64,000 bases of DNA from Beroe forskalii (GCA_011033025.1 WFMF01000022.1:496001-560000), one strand, 5' to 3'. Positions 11,341 through 24,000 are shown, counted from the first letter of the stretch. Notes: generated by a model not told the origin, from the sequence alone. Translations and numbers: made by a program.

Positions 11341-12128
11341 ATTTTCCTATCTTACCCTGGTTTCGTTATTCGACGGACGTTACCTGTTAATTTCCGGAGT
11401 TCCCCTCACATAGAGTTGTAGCATTTTGAATAACAACAATATTTAGAGAGTTAAATTACAATCAACATTTACACAAATACAATAAACTTCAAATAAGTTG
11501 GACAGTGTTTTGAATACAATAATTTGTGCAATGATGAAATCGAATGATTCAATTTATAATTAATATAATTCAATGATAAATTTTATTAAGGAATTTAATT
11601 CTTTTTAATCAAATAGGTACAACATTTACTTGTTTAAATAGCAGACCCTTGTATCGACTGAAAATATGCTGAATAAAATCCTCAGCCACCATCACGTATG
11701 TCGTACTCGTATAACTTGTATCTTTCTATCGGTGACGTTTTCTCGTATGTAAATGCATCGTCGGGATTGCCGAAATTTGTGCCGCCATCATCGTGTTTCC
11801 CTAATTCAGAATATTGGCAAAATTTCCAATTTGGTGACAGTTATCACGTATCTGCTCGTTTGGTGATACCAGACCGGCTCCTAATGACAGTCGCTTAATC
11901 GTACGGCTTGGAATTTTCCATCATAGATGGATGTGTGATCAGACACGCTGAATAAACTCATACATCATGATACGTGAGGAGTCAGGAGTGGGATAACAGG
12001 GCATGTCGTGACGTTAGAGTCACGTGACTTTGACACCTGGATCAGCCCATCAAACAAGGCAATCCGATACATGCAACTACCCAATTACTCGAAACAGGGC
12101 GGTTATAGAACCATCAGGTATAAAATTG
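11341..12128. other. Region upstream of the proline-rich gene
   Basis: AT-rich sequence without a recognised gene. A 66-codon frame begins with ATG at 11698 but resembles nothing known and ends before the downstream gene. The coding frame of the 12.1-13.1 kb gene stays open upstream to about 12024 without an ATG, so a 5' exon or transcription start may lie here. Confidence 0.35.
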
Positions 12129-13112
12129 ATGCAAACCCAGCGACAAATCCATTACCCGGCCCCAATTCAAATGTCTCCTGCACTTCATCCTAATATCTGC
12201 AACTACAAACCTCTACCCTCCCCCATCCAACCTCCTCTAATCAGACTTGGAAGAGCGGAGTCACAACTCAGCACACTCAACAGGATGATCCTTTCCAATG
12301 CCTCTGTAAGGGATCCTCCTCTTCAGTTTGAGTCCTCCTCCCCTCCTGTAGCCCCTTGTTATGTAAACTGCTTTCCTTCACCCTCCGTTCTGGAAAACAC
12401 ATACGAGCACCCATACTGCCACCATCTCATACTTCCCATACCTCCCAATAATGCTGCCAACCCTGGATCTGACATCCCAGTAATGGCTGCTGCTAATGGT
12501 TCTGTAGCCCCATTGGCCCCACCACAGTCTACCAATGAAGAATCTAGATCTGCCATCTCAATCAAGAAAACCCCTCCTCTTCCTCCTCTTCCCTCTAAGT
12601 CTAACAGGAACCACTTCTTCACCATCTGGAAGCAGCTCACCCACAAACACAGACCTTCTAGCAGCAAAGTCATGAAGGTAAAGAGTGCAACCCTTAGAAG
12701 AAGCACCTCCCAGGTCGACCTCTGTCAAGTCAAAGTCTCCGATCTGAAGTGCAATGCCTCGGACATAAACACCCAGAAAACAATCATTAGCTCGAAGGGC
12801 ATCCCAGTTTCTTCGCGTTGTTATGATGGACAAGTCTCTAGGACTCCAGGAGATAAAGAAAAGCCGAATGAGAAAGTGCCTGAGAGGGTTTTCATAAGTA
12901 CAGCTAATGATGAAAAATGCTGGAGCAGAGGGAAAGATAAAATCAAGATGAAGAAATTGAACGGCAAAACTCAGCCAAAGCTGAAGAAATCTGTTTCATT
13001 CAACAGCCACTTGAATGATGTCAGAATACTGTCTCCGGAAATGAAAGTTGATGCTTTTCAGTACCCAATCTGCACTTATCTGATGAATAACTATATCTTT
13101 ACTAAATTGTGA
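12129..13112 (+). CDS. Proline/serine-rich, basic, probably disordered protein (unknown function)
   Basis: One open exon of 327 codons from the first in-frame ATG (MQTQRQIHYP) to TGA at 13110-13112. The frame is open further upstream but lacks an earlier ATG. The N-terminal half is rich in Pro and Ser with polyproline patches (KKTPPLPPLPSKS, a possible SH3-binding PxxP site). The C-terminal third is strongly basic (KDKIKMKKLNGKTQPKLKKS). Close to the end is KKSVSFNSHLNDVRIL, whose K-S-V-S-F fits the RVxF docking motif for protein phosphatase 1. There is no signal peptide, membrane segment or recognised fold. AT-rich sequence with AATATAA-like signals follows the stop. Length, ATG context and non-random composition favour a real gene, but it may have an unseen 5' exon. 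The PP1 link is inference from a short motif. Confidence 0.6.
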   Translation: MQTQRQIHYPAPIQMSPALHPNICNYKPLPSPIQPPLIRLGRAESQLSTLNRMILSNASVRDPPLQFESSSPPVAPCYVNCFPSPSVLENTYEHPYCHHLILPIPPNNAANPGSDIPVMAAANGSVAPLAPPQSTNEESRSAISIKKTPPLPPLPSKSNRNHFFTIWKQLTHKHRPSSSKVMKVKSATLRRSTSQVDLCQVKVSDLKCNASDINTQKTIISSKGIPVSSRCYDGQVSRTPGDKEKPNEKVPERVFISTANDEKCWSRGKDKIKMKKLNGKTQPKLKKSVSFNSHLNDVRILSPEMKVDAFQYPICTYLMNNYIFTKL

Positions 13113-13219
13113 TTGATTCCTTGTGCTCTTGTTAAAGCTGATGAAATATAAATTCTATATAATATAAATGCTTTATTACATCTCCTCATTTACGTTTCTA
13201 GAAATGCAAGCCATTACAT

Positions 13220-13952
13220 GTACTTTAGAGGCGTAAGACGAACACGCAGACAATATAGAGCCCTGCGAGAGCAGGGCTCTATATAATATTTAAATGTCGA
13301 CAGCGTAGCTGGAGACATTTAAATAATTTAGAGTGCGAGGCGAAGCGAAGCTGAGCCGAGTGCTCTAAATCATATTTCTGCGGTGAGTCTGAGCCTCTAA
13401 AGTACTATAGTAGTCGAACGGTGTACAAAAGACACACCCTGTACACAACAAGCACACATTACCTTATATGGTAATAATAGAAAATGCTTGTTAACACAAA
13501 ACAAAAAAGCGCATAACTCAGCCGTTTTTGAGCAATTTTGATCAAACTTTCAGGATATTACGGGCAAGATATGACCAATACATTCCTGAGTAGCTAACAT
13601 TTCTGACCCTCAGAAATTGAGATATGACAGATAAACCGGTGTTTTGTTTTAAAGTTACCGCTTAACAACTGGCTTTTCGGTCATAACTCCGCTTCTGGAG
13701 CTCAAAATGAATCTAAACTTCACTGAGATGTTGCTTTTATGAAGCTCTAAATATCCTGAAAGTTTCATCAAGTTTGCTCAAAAAACCTCGGAGATATGCA
13801 CATTTTTGTAACGCAAAAGCAAAGGTCGCGTAGATGTGTATTTAAATTGGTGTGTCATAACAAACACATGATATAAAGCGCGAGTAGAACACGACTCTAC
13901 GCATATAGTACTACCCTTTAAATCGGTCAAAACTTGTCGTGAGACTACTATA
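13220..13952. repeat. Cloverleaf repeat, copy 1 (733-bp unit)
   Basis: The first 186 bp (13220-13405) are bounded by GTACTTTAGAGGC and its exact complement GCCTCTAAAGTAC. Further pairing (AAGAC/GTCT, CGCAGA/TCTGCG, ATAT/ATAT) extends this outer stem. Inside are three hairpins in a row: a perfect 13-bp stem 13254-13266/13271-13283 with loop GAGA, a 12-bp stem TATTTAAATGTC/GACATTTAAATA, and ATTTAGAG/CTCTAAAT enclosing GC-rich sequence. Together they make a four-way, cloverleaf-like fold. The following 547 bp start TATAGTAGTC and end GACTACTATA, and contain a second long imperfect inverted repeat around TTTTTTGAGCAA ... TTGCTCAAAAAA. No open frame is present. The repeat family is unknown to me. 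Confidence 0.9.
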
Positions 13953-13953
13953 T

Positions 13954-14683
13954 GTACTTTAGAGGCGTAAGACGAACACGCAGACAATATAGAGCCCTGC
14001 GAGAGCAGGGCTCTATATAATATTTAAATGTCGACAGCGTAGCTGGAGACATTTAAATAATTTAGAGTGCGAGGCGAAGCGAAGCTGAGCCGAGTGCTCT
14101 AAATCATATTTCTGCGGTGAGTCTGAGCCTCTAAAGTACTATAGTAGTCGAACGGTGTACAAAAGACACACCCTGTACACAACAAGCACACATTACCTTA
14201 TATGGTAATAATAGAAAATGCTTGTTAACACAAAACAAAAAAGCGCATAACTCAGCCGTTTTTTGAGCAATTTTGATCAAACTTTCAGGATATTACGGGC
14301 AAGATATGACCAATACATTCCTGGAGTAGCTAACATTTCTGACCCTCAGAAATTGAGATATGACAGATAAACCGGTGTTTTGATTTAAAGTTACCGCTTA
14401 ACAACTGGCTTTTCGGTCATAACTCCGCTTCTGGAGCTCAAAATGAATCTAAACTTCACTGAGATGTTGCTTTTATGAAGCTCTAATTATCCTGAAAGTT
14501 TCATCAAGTTTGCTCAAAAACCTCGGAGATATGCACATTTTGTAACGCAAAAGCAAAGGTCGCGTAGATGTGTATTTAAATTGGTGTGTCATAACAAACA
14601 CATGATATAAACGCGAGTAGAACACGACTCTACGCATATAGTACTACCCTTTAAATCGGTCAAAACTTGTCGTGAGACTACTA
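13954..14683. repeat. Cloverleaf repeat, copy 2 (tandem, about 730 bp)
   Basis: Nearly identical to the unit at 13220-13952 and directly adjacent to it (one base between). The 186-bp cloverleaf occupies 13954-14139 with all stems kept. The differences are single-base indels in homopolymers and a few substitutions outside the stems. The right end reads GAGACTACTA and then leaves the repeat into unique sequence. The high identity indicates a recent tandem duplication or recent insertion of a dimer. Confidence 0.9.
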
Positions 14684-15055
14684 CAATAATTTACACACAG
14701 CGCAAAAACATTTGAATTTCGGGCACTGCCCGCAATAAGGACCCCGAAACAAACTTTGGAAGGGACCTCCCAAGACCTTAGCACACTGGGATCCTTGGTA
14801 ACATTTAGAGGGTCAAAGGTGTCAGAAAATGCGAGAAAAGAGAATCATCCTGAAATTTCTGACTCGCGCAGCATCAATCAGTCTAATGATTCCCGTACGG
14901 ACAAATTATGCCGGTGGTCATGAATTTCAGAATGCGTTCTCAGAACTCGTGACACCTTCGTTACAGTCATTCTGAATTTACTTATTGCTTTATTGATTCG
15001 ACGTCCACATTCCAAATTAAACCTACTACTCGCTTAAGATGCGGACTGAGGAGTT

Positions 15056-18000
15056 TCACACGTTTCCATTGCAATGGCACTCCTCATCTCCCTCCTCTAT
15101 TTTCAGCCGGTTAGTGTCATTGTTATTCTTCTCGTTTCTCGTCCCCACCAAAGCCTTGGTGAAGTGGACGGTGGACGCGTTGCTGGTCCGGATGTGGTTG
15201 TTCCGGACCCCCAAAAGTCCGCGGACCCTATTCCGGGCTTGTCTGAGTTTCAGGGCCTTGACGCACTCGCTCTTGAGCTGCGCTAGCTCCTTCTTGTACT
15301 TCGTGTTCCTCAGGATGTAGAGACTGGGGTTGAAGAGGGAGTTGAGGTAGATGGTCATTATCATCATTATCTCCAGACACAGGTAGCTCTTGTTAGACCA
15401 GCTCTAAGGAGGAAGGACTTAGTGTGATTGTAATTAAACAGGGTAATTCGACCTTCAAATGTTGTAGGGTATGGGTGGAATTTGATATACAACACAGACT
15501 CAAGTACTAAAACTAACAAAATAGTGCTTTTTCAAAATGTTATCGTGACCTCTAGCGCAAAGTGAAATGCGCAGATGGCGTGATTTTAGAATGCAGGGCG
15601 TATCACTATCAGTATATGCCAGGAATGTGTTATGAAGTTAGGTGAAGTTATGAATCTCTAGATACCTCAAAGGAGTTAGCGAAGAGGTAGCCGAAGAGAG
15701 AAAAGTAATAGCAGAAGTAGCTGATAATGAAGGCTGCGATTATCAGAAGGGTGGTGATAACAGCATCAATTTCCTTATCTCCTCGCTTATTACCGTCCTT
15801 CTTCAACATTGACCTGCGCGTTACATTGGGAAATGGAAATACTGTTTAAATAGCATGCCGATTTGATGTAGCATTGATGTCTTCCAGCAGTCTATTTTCA
15901 AAATCTTAGTTTTAATAGTTTTAAAACCGACACTCTGACTCAGCAGCTCAGTGAACGAAAGTGCAGTTAAATAAAGAGTTTATCATCCGGATTGTATGCA
16001 TTAATCAGTGCAATTAACAATGAGTTAATGAGGCCGAATTGTTAATTGACACGATTAATGCATTAAATTCGGATGATAGACACTATTTAACCATGACCCA
16101 AACGTTTAGATGGACCAAAACCACAAGATTTAGATGGTGGTATTTCGGGGGAAGGGTTAAATATATTTTTAGGTACTCCACCAAACAAATTACCTGAAAA
16201 CAGTAATTCACCATTTCTGTAATACCTGTGAACAAGACACACAATCATGTGGACAGAGCAGTAGATAATGACAGAGAAACTGAGGCAGAAGGGAACCACA
16301 ATCAGCAAGTAGTAGATGGGGAGTTCTAACTCCTTAAATACGTCCTTTGTCGACCTGTCATAAAACCAGACTCAACACCTTAGTCATGATGATAATACCT
16401 ATCACTATCAGTCTTAAAATCAGGCAAATTCAAAATAATTTACTGCCAAAACTTGCAATTTTAGGTGCTCGCATTTTTCAAGACCAGATTTTCGCTTAAA
16501 ACTCAAATGGAGTTGTTCCACCACATATAGCAATTCAAGTTATATACCCACCAACTGCAGAGCGTGGTCTTGTAGTACTCGTAACCGCGCCCAAAGAAGA
16601 AAGGGACCATGGACCTGACAGATCCAGCCAGCCACACCACCACCACCGCTACTTGGGCCGTCCTGATGGTCATAGCTCGCTGGTACCGGATGGGAAACAC
16701 CAGCGCCAAATACCTGGAGGAGGAGACGGGTAAACAATCGGGGTAAACAAGGAGGGATGGTAGCGATTTGACCGAAAAGTAGGAGGGAAGCGTACAAATT
16801 GTGGGAATTGAGAGGTGAGCCACTCAGCTAGAATAGTTTAGAATTAATAAAGTACAAAGGCAGGTAGGTAGAAGGGAGGGAAGGGGATAAGACAGACAAG
16901 CACTCGGATAGGAATAAGGAGGTGTGGCATGCCATTACACACTTTTTCGAGCTAGTGGGGGCCAAGGCCCCCCCTAGATTTTTTCTAGGGGGGGGCCTTT
17001 TGAAAACTACGGGGGGCCAAAATTTACAGAAACAAATTTTCATTTTCCATAGCCCTACTTTTCACAGTTTTGCATAAAAATACGACTAAAATCATATTTT
17101 ATTCATTGATTCAACTCTAAAAAAGGTGAATTTCAGGAAAATTTCTGTCTAAATGAACTAAATTTTCACTTCCTTTCTATGTTCAAATTTTTGAGAAAAT
17201 CTTTGGTAGGGCCAAAGCCCCCCCTAAGATTTTTCTAGAGGGGGCCTTTTGAAAACTAGGGGGGCCTGGCCCCCCCTAAGGGGGGCCGTGTAGTCCCATG
17301 AGGTGTGGATAGGGAGGGGCGGGATTAAGAAGAAATTTTTGGATAATAAGTGGCAGTATAGTGCAGCAGGCCCGTAGCCAGGATTTTTTCCGGGTAGGGC
17401 CCTTCGCAGTGTGCAAACTACAGCAGGGGTTTGGGCCCAGCCCCTGGAAATTTCTTTGAAAAATTGGGTATTCCAGACTGTTTTTGGGATCGAAATATAT
17501 CAATTTTATCATTCACACAATCTTTTACACACAAAAATATCATCCTAACACCGTGAATAGAACGATATTCGTTAAATTAAAATTAAAGCAAAATTTGGGA
17601 AGTTCACATTTTTCCGAGGGGGGGGGGGCAGACTCTATGGCCTCCCCCGCCCCCTGGCTACGGGCATGGTGGAGTGGGACTTATCTGGATTAATGCGTGA
17701 GTTCAAATAGTTCAAATAGTTTTACGTCTATATAGATAGAAAATAGAAGTTGCTGATTAAATTATTCAGGCTGAGTGCCATGCTGCTTCTTCTCACGACT
17801 TCTCAGACCCCCTGCAACGTTACATTGCTTGCCTAGCATGTTTTCGAGCATACTCTCCTAATTTATGTATAGCTTCGATTGTTTTGGGCAGACTATAGAC
17901 TTGCATCACGAATTGGTAAATTAGTTCTCACATGTTAAGCCAATTAAGCATTAGATATGCGGCGGACTTAAGATTACTTTCTGATACGTCGGGTACTTAA

Positions 18001-21000
18001 AAATGCATTCACTATGCATGTATGGAAATTACAAATCATATTCATGTAGGCATGGACTGAGCAAAATGAAGGCAATGCAAGAAATTAGGTGCAAATGACG
18101 TCATAAAATCCACAATGATACCATCTCCCTAATTACTCTGATAATGTCATGATAATAAGCCTTACTGATACTCCAATGTTACATCAATCACAAGGCCACA
18201 ATCCAAGTATCCAAGAGGTCAAGGAACTAACTGGGAATTGGTGAATTAGTCATATGAAATTATATCAATGGCTAAATCAGAGATTCCAATATCCCTTGGG
18301 GATCACGTGACACTTGAAAGTTGAACGGTTGAAACTTCAGAGAGCATTAATTTTTGATCTTTAACGGATTGAGATCGAGGTGGGGGGTGATAGGGGTATA
18401 TATGAAAATAAGAATGAAAAGAAGGGTGGGAAGAGATTCGACTAAGGATTCACTGGACAGAATTGGGACCTTATACCGGAGGAACAAAAAAAGTTCGCCA
18501 ACTCTGTGTGAAAAAAAGATAAATTTGCAAGGAGCTTTCTTCCTTGACCCGGGTGTAGCAATGTGTGAAATGAATGGGGGTGGCAAGTTATGGGAGCCCC
18601 TGTATCCGTTTTGGATACACGGGCTAAAAACTCAATATTGAGATGCTTATATTGCCAGAGCCGAAAGCCTCCTAAACATGGGTTTTCCTCCAATCATAGG
18701 CCTAGCGCAGAATCATCGAGCCCACACCTTGGGTAAACCCAATATTCGAAGGATCCTGGGTATGAGAGGTCTCAAATTTGCAGTTTTTTCGGGGCTCCTA
18801 TACTTGCCAGCCCCATTCAATCTAGCTTTCAGAGAAACTCAGAATAGCCGAGGGATATACTTTTCACTCAATTATCAATTGCGCTCAGTTGCGCTCAGTT
18901 GCACCCAGTTGCGCTCAGTTGCGCTCAGATAAAGCGAATTTGACTGAGCGCAAAATGGGCGCAACGAAAAATATTTGCGCTTATCAATAATGAGAGCAAC
19001 TGAGCACAATTTTGAGTAACTGAGCGTTATTAGGCGCAACAGAGCGCAAATTTACGTTCATTATGGCCCAGTGCTATTGAGCGCAAATAAAAGGAGCTTT
19101 TTCACAAATTTTGGTGCTCATTTGATCTCTGAGCGCAAAATGAGCGCAGTTGAGCGTAAAAGAGCGCTCAAAATTCTATCGAGATCATTTTGTAAGGTTT
19201 TAATTCGAACTGTTCCATTTTAAATATTCTAAACCCTTCTGCGCTGATATACTTATTGACATTTGTCTGTAAATTCCAATTTATTTCATGCAATGTGAAG
19301 TTACATTGATAGCCAAAGTTGTCAAATCATAAATTAGCAAAAAATTCATTATAAATATGGAATTATAATGGGAATCGAAAATTTGGGGGTACGAAAAAAG
19401 AAGATTTTTTCGGATAATCCCCAATTTTGGTGCCTCTCGAATATTTCTCGTAAGGAAGGTTATCTAGACATGATTGGAATCCAGACAAGAATATGGTCAC
19501 TGCACCTTGATTGGAATCCAATCAACGAACACCGACTAGAACACAATCCATTCACCTTGATTGGAATCCAATCTACGAACATCGATTAGAATACAGTCAC
19601 TGCACTTTGATTGGAATCCAATCGACAACATGGAGTAGAATACAGTCACTTCACCTTGATTGGAATCCAATCAACGAACGCCGAAAAGAAAACGGTCACC
19701 GCACCTTGACTGGGATCCAATCAATAAACACCTAGAAGATTATGGCCCTGATCAATATCATTGAGAACGGATGACCATATGGGGATGACCAAAACGTCAT
19801 GACTTAATTACTTAATTAAAAATTTGCTGCTTGGTTTTCTTAATTTTCAATGAGTAAATAGGACAGCGAAATACCCATACAATTCTTTTATCGCGCTTTC
19901 GAAATACGTTGAAAACATAGAAGCAGTGCTCTCAGCTATTATAATGAAAGATATATAGGTAAGTACGAACAGTAGGCGGATGAGTTTTACATCATTATAG
20001 TGTTCCAATGTATTGAATTAGTGACGGTAAAAGGTTAAACAGAACAGCCATCAATCTATTAAAGCTACAGCAGATACTACGGATACAAAGCTCTGCTGGA
20101 TGACCAGGAATGTGATTACCAAACGCTATATATTTACTTTTGATCTATGTAAGTGATACTTTTTAGGTTCTGGAGGTGAGATTTGCGATTCTCACCTCCG
20201 TAAAGCCAGAAAATCATATATTAACGTTGGCAAGCTTATTAGATTTGATCATAATGTATCTCTATGATTTGGTCATCCTTGAGCTCTTGAGCGCAGAGGC
20301 ATCATGATATCACATAATATATGCTCAGAATAAATAGGCAGCCGCAATGACGCCATCAACTTTGTATGCACTGTCAAATTGTTGAAAATAACCGCCTATT
20401 TTTTCGCGTGTGGGGTATAATTGAGTGATAATAAGATCTTACTTGGCTGGGACCGGATAGATACGCTGATATGGGGAATTGGAATGTTCTCAATTGTATC
20501 TATAGTATGCGAATAAATTTATCAAGCACATGAACCACGAAAACTTCACAGTGTTGTTTTTGATACTAGCTCTTTTGTTCTAACATGTCGAAGTTCGCCC
20601 ACAGGTAGGTATAATACATTTTAATTTATTACTTATGACCTATGCCCATGTCAGCCAAGCCTGTAGAAACTAACATAATGAATGATTGTTGATTATAACA
20701 TAATCTATTTGTCTAAAATCTTCGATCAAAATTTCCTGAATACCATTGAGTTTTAAAGCTTAAAAATCAATATATTTTTTGTTCCAGAAAAATTCAAAAA
20801 ATGGATGACCAATTTTCACTTCGGGGATGACCAGTTAGATACGATGTTGATATGGGGATTATGGTTAACGCGCCTTGATTGGAATCCAGACAACGGACAC
20901 TAAGAAGAATGCGGTCAAAGCGACTTGATTGGAATCCAATCAACGAACACGGAGAAGAATACGGTCAACGCGCCTTGATTGGAATCCAATCAACGAACAC

Positions 21001-24000
21001 CGAGAAGAATACAGTCACCGCGCCTTGATTGGAATCCAATCAACAAACACCGAATAGAACACAATCCATTCACCTTGATTGGAATCCAATCAACGAACAC
21101 CGAGAAGAATACGGTCAACGAGCCTTGACTGGAATCCAATCAACAAACACCGAATAGAACACAATCCATTCACCTTGATTGGAATCCAATCAACGAACAC
21201 CGAGTAGAATACAGTCACTGCACCTTGATTGGAATCCAATCAACAACACCGAAGTAGAATACAGTCACTTCACCTTGATTGGAATCAATCAACAACACCA
21301 AGAAGAATACGGTCACTTCACCTTGATTGGAATCAATCAACGAACACCGAGAGAATATTCAGTCTGCCTTGATTGGAATCCAATCAACGACACCGAATAG
21401 AACACAATCCATTCACCTTGATTGGAATCCAATCAACGAACACCGAATAGAACACAATCCATTCAACTTGATTGGAATCCAATCAACGAACACCGAGTAG
21501 AATACAGTCACTGCACCTTGATTGGAATCAATCAACGAACACCGAGAAGAATACGGTCACCGCACCTTGATTGGAATCCAATCAACGAACACCGAGAAGA
21601 ATACGGTCACTGCACCTTGATTGGAATCCAATCAACGAACACCGAAGAATACAGTCACCTTGATTGGAATCCAATCAACAAACAACGAGAAGAATACGAT
21701 CACCGCACCTTGATTGGAATCCAATCAACGAACACCGAATAGAACACAATCCATTCACCTTGATTGGAATCCAATCAACGAACACCGAGAAGAATACGGT
21801 CACCGCACCTTGATTGGAATCCAATCAACGAACACCGAATAGAACACAATCCATTCACCTTGATTGGAATCCAATCAAACACCGAGAAGAATACGGTCAT
21901 CACCGCACTTGATTGGAATCCAATCAACAAACACCGAATAGAATACAGTCATTCACCTTGATTGGAATCCAATCAACGAACACCGAGAAGAATACGGTCG
22001 CACCTTGATTGGAATCCAATCAACAAACACCAAGAAGAATATGGTCAATACCTTGATTGGAATCCAATCAACGAACACCGAATAGAACACAATCCATTCA
22101 CCTTGATTGGAATCCAATCAACGAACACCGAGAAGAATACGGTCAGCACCTTGATTGGAATCCAATCAACGAACACCGAGTAGAATACAGTCACTGCACT
22201 TTGATTGGAATCCAATCAACAAACACCGAATAGAACACAATCCATTCACCTTGATTGGAATCCAATCAACGAACACCGAGAAGAATACGGTCATACCTTG
22301 ATTGGAATCCAATCAACGAACACCGAAGAGAACACAATCCATTCGCCTTGATTGGAATCCAATCAACAAACACCGAATAGAACACAATCCATTCACCTTG
22401 ATTGGAATCCAATCAACGAACACCGAGAAGAATACGGTCAACGCGCCTTGATTGGAATCCAATCAACAAACACCGAATAGAACACAATCCATTCACCTTG
22501 ATTGGAATCCAATCGTCCCCCTAGAAATGGGGGGTATCTAGTACCTACTGATTGTTGCCTTGCCAAAGATCTGCAGCATTTTTGAGTGAATGAGTGAGGT
22601 GAACAAAAGGGCCTTGAACAAGTTAATCGCAGATTACGAGGAAGTCATCGAGCATGGAGCTTCATCGACAAAGCGACTGTGAAGAGAGCTTCGGACCTCA
22701 AAATCTAAGTCAGAAATGATCTGAAGGTCCGTCAAATCCCAAATCACATCAAAGCAGTAAGATCGATTATCCAGATTTTTGGTCTAAAAATGATTTCTAT
22801 TTTCATCTTATTCTTGAAAATCTTATACTATGACCATGCCTTATGAGGGTCTTGATTTATCAAGGGTTGTAATTGTTTTATTCGACATTTTGATAGCGGG
22901 CATGATCATTTGTTAATGATCCCAAATTTCGTGGCTCGAGCCGAATTAAACACTCCTCGCAAGGTATTCAAATACTTTCCCTGTGCAGCATCATGTTGGT
23001 CATGAATAGAATGAAATCATTCCAATGAATAAACCAGGGATTTATAAAGGAGATTGGGAGCCTAATTTAGGTTTAGAATGCTTCAATCGCTCACGGCCAA
23101 GTAATCACATAATTTCTAATTCTCCTCGACTCGCGCTCACGTGCGCTGTTAAATATATTGATGAATATTGAGTAACAGATGAATGACCATCCGATCATTC
23201 CGTTAGAATCCTATTGAGACGCTTGATTAGCGGTTGATTGGCGGACGCCATATTGTAATTTTAGAATTTCACTCAGTCTTAGAGACGTACCATCCTAACT
23301 GACTTAGTAGTTATTGAGACTAACAATAGAAACGCTCGGCTATATAAGAGATACTGAGATAATTTAACTAGCTCAGAAATGCTCGTCATTCATTTTCTTC
23401 TTGCCACTTGGAAAGCATTTGGTTGGTCGGTAAGTTAGGTTTGGAGGTAAGTTAGGTTTGGAGGTAAGTAAGGTTTGGAGTCAAGTTAGGTTTAGAGGTA
23501 AGTTAGGCTGTGAGGTAAGTTAGGCTGTGAGGTAAGTTAGGTTTGGAGGTAAGTAAGGTTTGGAGTCAAGTTAGGTTGTGAGGTAAGTTAGGTTTGGAGT
23601 CAAGTTAGGTTTGGAGTCAAGTTAGGTTTGGAGTCAAGTTAGGTTTGGAGGTAAGTTAGGTTTAGAAGTAAGTTAGGTTTGGAGTCAAGTTAGGTTGTGA
23701 GGTAAGTTAGGTTGTGAGGTAAGTTAAGCTGAGGTAAGTTAGGTTTGGAGTTAAGTTAGGTTGTGAGGTTAGTTAGGTTTGGAGTCAAGTAAGGTTGTGA
23801 GGTAAGTTAGGTTTGGAGTCAAGTTAGGCTGTGAGGTAAGTTAGGTTGTGAGGTAAGTTAGGTCGTGAGGTAAGTTAGGTTGTGAGGTAAGTTAGGTTGT
23901 GAGGTAAGTTAGGTCGAGAAGTTGAGAGCAAGTTAGATTTCCCAGGATTTAATCAAACCGACTGCAGAACTAAATGGATTAGACTGCTAAATGCAAATTC

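Noticed and set aside
12359..12833. Minus-strand frames of 91 and 115 codons
   Set aside because: Antisense shadows of the proline-rich plus-strand gene.
13220..13405. tRNA gene suggested by the cloverleaf shape
   Set aside because: At 186 bp with long AT-rich stems it lacks A and B box motifs, a T-loop TTC and tRNA dimensions.
16503..16547. Extension of GPCR exon 4 through YNLNCYMWWNNS
   Set aside because: A donor before this point (TTG|GTGGGT or TGG|GTATAT) is needed to join exon 5 in phase; read-through hits a stop.
19368..22183. Plus-strand frames with repeated LIGIQSTNTE / ESNQRTP peptides
   Set aside because: Readings of the CCAAT-palindrome minisatellite; frames break at every indel in a spacer.
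20872..22515. CRISPR array (regular palindromic repeats with spacers)
   Set aside because: The spacers are themselves repeated in two main types, there are no cas genes, and the context is an intron of an animal gene.
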